Source of the DNA: DASVXQ01 sp046727955
Lineage (GTDB): Bacteria; Actinomycetota; CALGFH01
Direction of reading: 5' to 3'
Assembly: GCA_046727955.1 (NCBI GenBank)
Contig: JBKPDO010000052.1
Span: 1 to 11,157 of the forward strand
DNA: 11,157 nt
This document shows positions 6,495-11,157 of the stretch, one piece after another; position 1 is the first letter of the stretch, and the number at the start of each line of letters is the position of its first letter. The notes below the pieces were generated by a model that made no database searches, was not told the DNA's origin, and worked only from the letters and a program-made list of their open reading frames with translations. A program made the position numbers and the translations under genes.

Positions 6495-6546
6495 GGCCCA
6501 GCCGTCGTCGGTGCCGTGCCCGTCGGTTAGAGAGGAGAAGCAAGCC
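6320..6546 (+). pseudogene. Zinc-ribbon-like mini-protein or module, copy 2, one-base deletion
   Basis: ATG 6320 follows AAAGGAAGG at a spacing of five bases, so this copy has its own ribosome site. It opens MPEVIACPDPTCRAPAGIVDGW and then loses one base relative to copy 1 (26 instead of 27 bases between TGG and GTCGAG, about 6386-6411). In the next frame it continues GSTSGPVEHIKTGCGRGHWF and VDSLDLRPAPTA, almost the same as copy 1. The probable zinc ligands (two Cys in CPDPTC, Cys and His in CGRGH) are kept. As in copy 1, the restored frame has no stop before the following enzyme, whose GTG start at 6547 is in frame. The gene is either recently broken or miscalled by one base; the conserved second half argues that the loss is recent. 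Confidence 0.65.
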
Positions 6547-7444
6547 GTGCACAGACAACCAATCGTGCGGGACGGCGGCCATCACGCGACCGGCGACGAC
6601 GCCCGGCAGCGGGTGCTGGCCGGTACCCCTGTCACCGAGCGGCGGCTGCGGCTGGCCGGGGTGGCCACCGCCGTGCTGGAAGGCGGGAACGGCCCGGACA
6701 TGGTGCTGCTGCACGGCCAGGGCGGCTGGGCGGCAGGGTGGCTGCCGGTCCTCCCCGACCTGGTCCATACCCACCACGTCGTCGTCCCCGACCTGCCCGG
6801 CCTTGGGGCCTCGGAGACACCCCAGGGATCATTCGACGCCGCCACGGTGCTGGCGTGGCTCGGCGAGCTCATCGAGCAGACTTGTGTGGCACCGCCGGTG
6901 GTGGTTGGGGCCTCGCTGGGCGGCTCCATCGCGGCCCCGTTCGCCGCCGCCCACAGCCAGCGGCTGGACGAGCTGGTGCTGGTGGACACCGGCTGCCTGG
7001 TCGGCCGGGTGCGATCCGCGCCCGGGGTGCTGCTGGCGCTGATCCGCCACAGCTTGCGGCCAAGCCGGCGCACCATGGTCCGGTTCCTTGGGCAGGTGAC
7101 GGTCGACCTCGAGCGGCTGCCGTCGGCTCGGGGAGCGCTGGGAGCCGTTCCTGGCCTACTCGCTGGATCGCGCCCGCACGCCTTCGGTGCAGCAGGCCAA
7201 CCGCCACCTGCTGCGGGAGCTCGGGTGGCGGCAGATCCCGCCGCTGGAGCTGGAGCGGATCACCGTCCCGACCGTGCTGATCTGGGGGCAGCAGGACCGG
7301 GTGATGCCGCTGCGGACCGCACAGCAGGCCAGCGCCCGCTACGGCTGGCCGCTGCACGTGATCGACGACGCTGGCCACTTCCTGGTGGCCGACCAGCCCA
7401 AAGCGTTCCTCGGGGCGCTGCGCGCTGCGCTCGGCGACCACTGA
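6547..7444 (+). pseudogene. Alpha/beta hydrolase with Ser-Asp-His triad, single frameshift
   Basis: The GTG at 6547 has AGGAG nine bases upstream. The first frame encodes LLHGQGGWAAGW (HG oxyanion region at 56-57), VVVPDLPGLGASE and the nucleophile elbow VVVGASLGGS with Ser123. At a GGGG run (7130-7133) the frame shifts; removing one G gives LPSARERWEPFLAYSLDR and continues through VPTVLIWGQQDRVMP (Asp250) and VIDDAGHFLVADQP (His277) to TGA 7442-7444. The repaired protein is 298 residues, the full family length with a complete catalytic triad. It is therefore either freshly inactivated or intact with a base-calling error. It resembles C-C bond or ester hydrolases of the aromatic-degradation type, but no specific substrate can be assigned. 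It is the last gene of the cassette and faces the recombinase gene tail to tail, 44 bp apart. Confidence 0.78.
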
Positions 7445-7488
7445 CCACCGACCAACCGCAGGCTCGGCCAGCACGGTGAGCAGGTCGG

Positions 7489-8415
7489 CTAGCGCTGCCG
7501 GCGGGCGGCAGGATCTCGGTTGGCGACATGCCGGGCGACCGCCTCGGCGCTGGGGCGGGCGTAGCGCTCGAGCGAGCGGACCGAGGCATGGCGGCTTCTG
7601 GCAAGGAGCATGGGGGTATTGGTGCCGTCCTCGGCCTCGTGGGTAAGCGCCGAGTGGCGCAGCTGGTGCAGCGTCCACCCGGTGGTCTGGCGGAACAGGT
7701 GGGCGGCGCGCCGGTACGACAGCCGCGCACGACCGCTGATCGGATCCAGGTCGCCGGCGGGTACCGGGCGGGTCGGCGCCCGGTCGGCAAGGAACACCGG
7801 GCCGCTGGTGCGTCCGGCGACCAGGCGGGCAAGCAGTCGCGCGGTGGGAGTCTGCCAGTGGACCCACTCGACCGCGCCACCCTTGGCGACGACCCGGCCG
7901 CGCTTGTTGGCCAGGTCGAGGTCGTCAACGTCGAGGTTGAGCGCCTCGCTGGCCCGGGCCGCAGTCTCATACAGCAGCCGCCACAAGGTCTTGTCCCGCA
8001 GCCGCAGGTCGCTGCGGCGCCACAGCGCCTCGAGCTGCGGGCGGGTCAGGGCGCGGGTGCGGTCGGGATGCTCGCGGCGGCGGGCCAGGCCGGCGGTGGG
8101 GTCGGTGGCGTGGGTGGCGAGCCAGCCGTGGGCGCGCCACCAGGCGACCGCCGACCGCAGGGTGGCCAGCTCCCGGTTCCAGGTCGCCGGCGCCGCCGTA
8201 GCGTAGCGGGCGCGAAACCAGCCGTCGAGCAGCTCGCCGGTCACCTCGGGCATGGGCCGGGTCGGGCCGAGCCCGTCGACCAAAGCGGCGAGGGAGACGT
8301 GGTAGACGCGCCGGGTGGTGGCGGCGAGGTCGGCGTGGTCAAGGAATGTGGCGACGGCCGCGGCCAGATCGCCCCGACCGGCTGCGCGATACGGGAGCGG
8401 GACGACGTCATTCAC
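7489..8415 (-). CDS. Tyrosine recombinase / phage-type integrase
   Basis: GTG 8415 has GGAGG four bases upstream (complement of 8420-8424) and gives 308 residues; an upstream extension to 8517 has no such site. Residues ~15-105 are a SAM-like core-binding domain (TRRVYHVSLAALVDGL and TWNRELATLRSAVAWW). Residues ~120-300 are the catalytic domain, with all six active-site residues visible: Arg154 (ETAARASEALN), Lys178 (VVAKGG), His250 and Arg253 (LHQLRHSALTHE), His276 (SRHASVRS) and Tyr285 (LERYARPS). The enzyme cuts and rejoins DNA through a 3'-phosphotyrosine. Its size and lack of an arm-binding N-terminal domain resemble XerC/D-like or integron-type enzymes more than lambda Int. The upstream DNA and the far side of the neighbouring gene carry inverted-arm sites that could be its targets. 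Confidence 0.92.
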   Translation of the reverse strand: MNDVVPLPYRAAGRGDLAAAVATFLDHADLAATTRRVYHVSLAALVDGLGPTRPMPEVTGELLDGWFRARYATAAPATWNRELATLRSAVAWWRAHGWLATHATDPTAGLARRREHPDRTRALTRPQLEALWRRSDLRLRDKTLWRLLYETAARASEALNLDVDDLDLANKRGRVVAKGGAVEWVHWQTPTARLLARLVAGRTSGPVFLADRAPTRPVPAGDLDPISGRARLSYRRAAHLFRQTTGWTLHQLRHSALTHEAEDGTNTPMLLARSRHASVRSLERYARPSAEAVARHVANRDPAARRQR

Positions 8416-8425
8416 AGCGCCTCCG

Positions 8426-8443
8426 TGGTCGTGGCAGCAAATG
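8426..8443. repeat. 18-bp repeat with recombinase-type half-site, upstream of the integrase gene
   Basis: TGGTCGTGGCAGCAAATG occurs here and, perfectly inverted, at 10439-10456. It includes the arm GTGGCAGCAAA (8431-8441) that also forms the left arm of the 29-bp site at 8508-8536. No matching right arm follows at the 7-bp spacing, so this is only a half-site. It sits directly upstream of the recombinase ribosome site and could serve in autoregulation. Confidence 0.7.
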
Positions 8444-8468
8444 CGGGCACTTCGAGGGTCGCATGCCG

Positions 8469-8483
8469 CCAGGACAGTCCTGG
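8469..8483. repeat. 15-bp palindrome between the half-site and the 29-bp site
   Basis: CCAGGACAGTCCTGG has perfect 7-bp arms around one central base. A shorter relative, CCAGGCCTGG, lies next to the 29-bp site on the other side of the pentapeptide gene (10454-10463). It may bind an accessory factor or regulator; no protein can be named. Confidence 0.6.
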
Positions 8484-8507
8484 TCGCGGACCCGGCCGAG
8501 GCGGGTT

Positions 8508-8536
8508 GTGGCAGCAAATCGGCGCTTTACTGCCAC
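8508..8536. other. Putative tyrosine recombinase core site, left copy (11-7-11 inverted arms)
   Basis: The arms are GTGGCAGCAAA (8508-8518) and TTTACTGCCAC (8526-8536), complementary at ten of eleven positions, around the 7-bp centre TCGGCGC. The same geometry and arm sequence recur at 10423-10451. The site starts 16 bp past the stop of the pentapeptide gene, so it might instead be a transcription terminator stem, but there is no T-run on the reverse strand after it. A small second hairpin, GCCAC-AGCA-GTGGC, overlaps it at 8532-8545. Confidence 0.55.
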
Positions 8537-8551
8537 AGCAGTGGCGGAAGG

Positions 8552-10366
8552 TCAGCGCTTGACTCGACCCCGCAGGGCCAGCAGGGCCAGGCCGAGCAGA
8601 ACGGGGCCGAGGAGGCCGATCGCAATGCGGATCGCCTGACCGGGCTCCGTGAGGAGCCCGTCAGGGGGGTTCACCAGATGCGTGACCGCGCCGGCCGTGT
8701 AGAGGAAAGCGGAACTCCACTGGTGACGGTGGTGCGTGAAGCCGACCGCCCGCAGGGTAACGGCGGCCACGATGACCGCGGCGACCAGGCAGGCAAGCGC
8801 TCGCCAGGCCCGCAGGCCATACCCGGACACCAGCCAGTAGGCGATCAGGATGCCGCGTTCCACCCGTCCACGGGACGGCACGCCAGGACCGTTGGTGGTG
8901 TCACCGCAGCGGGGGCGGCGGCGCATCTCCATCTCGCCGTAGTAGAAGTCGGCCGCGCCGGGCTCGTCCTTGGCGTCCTCGCGGCCCTTGCGAAGCGCCC
9001 GGTACAACTCGGCGATCTGCCCGGCCGCCCGCACCGCCGGCTCATCGTTCGCCCACGCCGGCCACAATGGCTTGGTCCACCGGCCAGAGCATTGGGCGCG
9101 CAAGGCGCGTTCCTCTGCGATCACCTGCCGCCAGTCCCAGCCGAGCCGGACCGGTGCAATCGCGAAGCTAACGTCGGCCTCCACGCGGAGCTTGTCGAGG
9201 TTGTGCGCGCCGCCGAACCGGCAGTCGGCCAGTTCAACGCCGCACAACCCGAGCCCAGCGACGTTGGCACCCTGCAGTGACAGCAGCCGGGGCCGTTCCG
9301 ACAGCTCCGCTGCGGCCTGTGGGGCCAGCCGTCGCACGGCCTGGACGAGCCGCTGCTCGCGCCTGGCCAGCCGGGCATCGGAGAGCGCGGCGATGCCCAT
9401 CAAGATGGACGGGCTGGGCAGGTCCGCGTCGTCCAAGACAATCTGGGCGCCGCGTAGACGGAACTGCGCCCCGGCCGGAAAGCGGGTCCGTTGGCAGCTG
9501 AGGCCGCGGGCGCTGGCCTCGATGAGGATTGGCTGCGCGAAGTATGTCCCATCCATCCGAAGCACGGCGTAGACCAGTAGCGGGCCAAGTTGGCGTGCCT
9601 GCTCAAATCTCGCGTCGGAGAACTCGGCGTCGCGCCGGAAGGTCGCCCCCCGGAAGGCGGCGTCGTCCTGGAAGATCGCCCCGGCGAAAACGGCGTCGCG
9701 CTGGAAGGTCGTCGCCTCGAACCAGGCGTCGCCCTGGAAGGTCGCCTTACGGAGCACGGCGTCGCCCCGAAAGATCGCCCCGGCGAACAGGGCGTCGCCC
9801 TGGAAGGTCGCCTCGTAGAACCCGGCGTCGCCGGGAAAGATCGCCCCGGCGAACACGGCGTTGCCCTGGAAGGTCGCCCCGTCGAACCCGGCGTCGCCCT
9901 GGAAGGTTGCCCCCCGAAACACGGCGTCGCTCTCGAACGTCGCCCCCCGGAACAGGGCCTTGCCCTGGAGGGTGGCCCCCCGAAACACGGCCTCACCCCG
10001 GAAGGTCACCGCGTCGAACCCGGCGTTGCGCTGGAAGGTCGCCCCCTGGAACACGGCCTTGCCCTGGAAGGTCGCCCCCCGGAACACGGCCTTGCCCTGG
10101 AAGGTCGCCCAATCAAAACGGACTGTTCTGAACGTCGGGTGGTCTTCCGCGCCGTGCGGTGCCGCAGCAAGGATCTGCTCCAGGAGCGCCTGGGTGATCG
10201 GCACGCCACGCACGTCGATCTCACCGGTCTCGCCGAGCTGCTTAAGCGTTGCGTTCCGGTCCTCGTCGGGGGCGTGGGCTATGCACTTGGCAGGTACACC
10301 AAGGCTAACGCCGATGCAGCCATCTTCGTCGCATATCGGCCACTCGATGCCAGTCTGGTCCGTCAT
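8552..10366 (-). CDS. Pentapeptide-repeat membrane protein with channel-like C-terminus
   Basis: The product has 604 residues from ATG 10366, with GGGAGG three bases upstream. Residues 12-31 hold C-x4-C-x10-C-x2-H, a likely small zinc site. Residues ~84-254 are a long repeat of the type ATFQGKAVFRG, belonging to the Pentapeptide_3-like group, in which Phe recurs with alternating steps of 5 and 6 residues. This should form a beta-helix. A second short run (LSLQGANVAGLGLCGVELADCRFGGA) lies near 362-387. The segment FYYGEMEMRRR (474-484) is a motif I associate with actinobacterial pentapeptide membrane proteins. Two hydrophobic segments (~519-541 and ~580-598) flank SAFLYTAGAVTHLVNPPDG, a degenerate two-helix ion-channel-like layout, and the protein ends ALRGRVKR. 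The cytoplasmic repeat domain probably senses or gates, but this is inferred. The gene lies between two recombinase-type sites and upstream of the integrase on the same strand. Confidence 0.88.
   Translation of the reverse strand: MTDQTGIEWPICDEDGCIGVSLGVPAKCIAHAPDEDRNATLKQLGETGEIDVRGVPITQALLEQILAAAPHGAEDHPTFRTVRFDWATFQGKAVFRGATFQGKAVFQGATFQRNAGFDAVTFRGEAVFRGATLQGKALFRGATFESDAVFRGATFQGDAGFDGATFQGNAVFAGAIFPGDAGFYEATFQGDALFAGAIFRGDAVLRKATFQGDAWFEATTFQRDAVFAGAIFQDDAAFRGATFRRDAEFSDARFEQARQLGPLLVYAVLRMDGTYFAQPILIEASARGLSCQRTRFPAGAQFRLRGAQIVLDDADLPSPSILMGIAALSDARLARREQRLVQAVRRLAPQAAAELSERPRLLSLQGANVAGLGLCGVELADCRFGGAHNLDKLRVEADVSFAIAPVRLGWDWRQVIAEERALRAQCSGRWTKPLWPAWANDEPAVRAAGQIAELYRALRKGREDAKDEPGAADFYYGEMEMRRRPRCGDTTNGPGVPSRGRVERGILIAYWLVSGYGLRAWRALACLVAAVIVAAVTLRAVGFTHHRHQWSSAFLYTAGAVTHLVNPPDGLLTEPGQAIRIAIGLLGPVLLGLALLALRGRVKR
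9605..10117. repeat. 33-bp coding repeat array, about 15 units
   Basis: Codons 84-254 of the pentapeptide gene repeat every 33 bp on the reverse strand. On the plus strand each unit contains a form of CTGGAAGGTCGCCCC followed by a GGAACACGGC-like half. The conserved Phe occurs at residues 84, 89, 95, 100, 106, 111 and so on to 254, with Leu replacing it at 133 and 205. Unit sequence varies at the first and last positions, so the array is old rather than freshly expanded. Confidence 0.9.
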
Positions 10367-10422
10367 GCGCCTCCCGCATCATCTGGACCGCCTGAACCTT
10401 ACAGCACCTGCCGTGATGTGAT

Positions 10423-10451
10423 GCGGCAGCAAATTCGCCATTTGCTGCCAC
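10423..10451. other. Putative tyrosine recombinase core site, right copy (11-7-11 inverted arms)
   Basis: The arms GCGGCAGCAAA (10423-10433) and TTTGCTGCCAC (10441-10451) are complementary at ten of eleven positions around the 7-bp centre TTCGCCA. The inner part, GGCAGCAAAT-TCGCC-ATTTGCTGCC, is a perfect inverted repeat. The site lies about 56 bp upstream of the pentapeptide start and shares arm sequence and geometry with 8508-8536. The central 7 bp differ between the two sites, which would hinder direct exchange between them. Confidence 0.6.
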
Positions 10452-10453
10452 GA

Positions 10454-10463
10454 CCAGGCCTGG
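10454..10463. repeat. 10-bp perfect palindrome beside the right site
   Basis: CCAGGCCTGG begins two bases after the 29-bp site ends. It resembles the CCAGG/CCTGG arms of the palindrome at 8469-8483, which lies beside the other recombinase-type sites. On its own, a 10-bp palindrome in GC-rich DNA would be unremarkable. Confidence 0.4.
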
Positions 10464-10958
10464 GGTCAGAACGCCGCCGGGCGACCCCATCTGACTGAGC
10501 TAGCCGCCGTTGCGCCCTCAGCCTTGCGGCCGATGAGCGCCGGCAGCCTGCCCGTCAAATACCGGGTGGACCGAAGTCCTTCCCCGGTCGGGTCGCCCGG
10601 GACACAACGCAGCTTAGGGCGACGGCTCTGCAATCCGTAGGGCCGAGGGACCCCATACCGAGGTGCCCATTGGGCCGTGGAGCGGAATCGGTCGCTTCCC
10701 GGTCGGGGTCAGGTGCGGGCGGGCCCGAACAGCCGCTGTCCTGACTGACATCAACCGTTCGCGATCCACTGACACGAATCGTTCGCGTCACAATACTGGC
10801 AGCAGGGTCCGCCACGGCAGACGGCTCTCTGATCGGCTCGGCGTCGCCCTGACGGGCTCGGCCGAAGCCTGCGGCGGCAACGAAGTTGCTCTGATCCTCG
10901 TTTGAGCCTGCTTCGATTCAGGCGCTGCACGCCCCTGGTCTGCTCCGGGTGTCGGTTC
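10464..10958. other. About 500 bp without a supportable gene
   Basis: Short open frames exist on both strands, but none has a convincing ribosome site, family motif or codon pattern. The reverse strand at about 10490-10505 contains GGCTAGCTCAGTCAG, which resembles the acceptor and D-arm beginning of a tRNA, but no anticodon or T arm follows. A pair of 24-bp tandem repeats lies at 10744-10791. No terminator with a T-run was found. Confidence 0.5.
10744..10791. repeat. Two imperfect 24-bp tandem repeats
   Basis: Copies at 10744-10767 and 10768-10791 share ACTGACA, then AA, then CGTTCGCG at the same positions (18 of 24 bases). The 24-bp spacing places the CGTTCGCG cores a little over two helical turns apart. 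They could be direct-repeat binding sites for a regulator; no adjacent gene start supports this. Confidence 0.55.
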
Positions 10959-11157
10959 TCAACCAGGCGACGCAGGCTGCAGCGGCGGGTCAGCTGCCGC
11001 CAGCTCCTCCAGCGGTCGGGCCAGGCCCTCGGGAGCGGAGAACATCTGCCAATGCCCCCCAAGACGCTCCAGGAAGCGCCACTGCGGCCCGGCGAGCTCG
11101 CGGAACCAGGGATGACCGCTGGCGATCATCTCGCGCACCTGCACCAGCGGGATGGTG
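10959..11157 (-). CDS. Alpha/beta hydrolase, C-terminal part only
   Basis: The gene enters from beyond the right edge on the reverse strand and stops at TGA (complement of 10959-10961). The visible ~65 residues read TIPLVQVREMIASGHPWFRE, then GPQWRFLERLGGHWQMFSAPEGLA, followed by a short variable tail. GGHWQMFSAPE is the catalytic-His region typical of a group of actinobacterial alpha/beta hydrolases that usually have GHWPMFS at this point. The Ser nucleophile and acid residue lie outside the window. Substrate and exact length cannot be judged. It is the third alpha/beta hydrolase in the window but belongs to a different branch from the two in the cassette. Confidence 0.65.
   Translation of the reverse strand, partial: TIPLVQVREMIASGHPWFRELAGPQWRFLERLGGHWQMFSAPEGLARPLEELAAADPPLQPASPG

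Noticed and set aside
5872..6777. Long reverse-strand open frame of about 300 codons
   Set aside because: It lies opposite the two hydrolases and the second zinc-ribbon module, has no recognisable motif, and is an expected shadow in GC-rich DNA.
7495..7511. Hairpin CTGCCG-GCGGG-CGGCAG as a terminator between the convergent hydrolase and integrase genes
   Set aside because: It lies inside the last codons of the integrase and has no T-run on either side.
8415..8517. Longer integrase start adding 34 residues
   Set aside because: No ribosome site at the upstream start, and the extension would run through the repeat sites; GTG 8415 with GGAGG fits better.
9590..10498. Plus-strand open frame of 302 codons with strong 11-residue repetition (EGRPPEHGVAL-like)
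   Set aside because: The repetition mirrors the 33-bp repeat of the reverse-strand pentapeptide gene; the reverse frame has a real family, ribosome site and membrane segments.
10480..10515. tRNA-like start on the reverse strand (GGCTAGCTCAGTCAG), attractive as an integrase target
   Set aside because: Only the acceptor/D-arm beginning matches; no closing D stem, anticodon arm, T arm or CCA end follows in the next 80 bases, so it is not reported as a tRNA gene or remnant.
10555..10905. Small open frames of 80-86 codons on both strands in the right-hand gap
   Set aside because: No ribosome site, motif or family resemblance; they overlap each other on opposite strands as random frames do.

Overview
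The window is very GC-rich DNA with actinobacterial traits: a mycothiol-type (MDMPI) enzyme, GTG starts, strong GGAGG ribosome binding sites and gene families typical of soil actinomycetes. No rRNA, complete tRNA or CRISPR array was seen, so the genus cannot be named. The layout looks like an accessory region: a truncated chromosomal operon on the left, decayed DNA, a regulated enzyme cassette, then an integrase-associated segment.

Left (1-1340, + strand): the C-terminal end of a D-alanyl-D-alanine carboxypeptidase; a complete small lipoprotein with an internal duplication; and the first ~140 codons of an efflux periplasmic adaptor that overlaps the lipoprotein stop and then loses homology at about 1340. 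The ABC or permease genes that normally follow such adaptors are absent. From 1340 to 2160 there is about 170 bp of unassigned sequence and a class I SAM-dependent methyltransferase on the - strand broken by at least four frameshifts.

Centre (2175-7444): a PadR-family repressor (- strand) diverges from a + strand cassette. The 83-bp gap between them carries two copies of a 17-bp operator-like palindrome. One lies in the spacer of a good -35/-10 promoter for the cassette, and together the two cover a likely promoter for padR. The cassette encodes a mycothiol-dependent maleylpyruvate-isomerase-family protein, a tiny Cys/His zinc-ribbon-like module, a FAD-dependent monooxygenase, an alpha/beta hydrolase with an Asp nucleophile, a second copy of the zinc-ribbon module, and a second alpha/beta hydrolase with an intact Ser-Asp-His triad. 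Together they suggest an inducible oxidation, hydrolysis and thiol-conjugation route for a small organic compound; the substrate is unknown. Both hydrolases and the second ribbon copy each carry one single-base indel, so the back half of the cassette is decaying or the sequence has errors.

Right (7489-11157): a complete tyrosine recombinase (- strand), then a 604-residue pentapeptide-repeat membrane protein (- strand) with a strict 11-residue repeat period. The pentapeptide gene sits between two 29-bp sites with 11-7-11 inverted-arm architecture, like tyrosine recombinase core sites. A further half-site lies just upstream of the recombinase start. About 500 bp without a supportable gene follows, and the window ends inside the C-terminus of another alpha/beta hydrolase (- strand).
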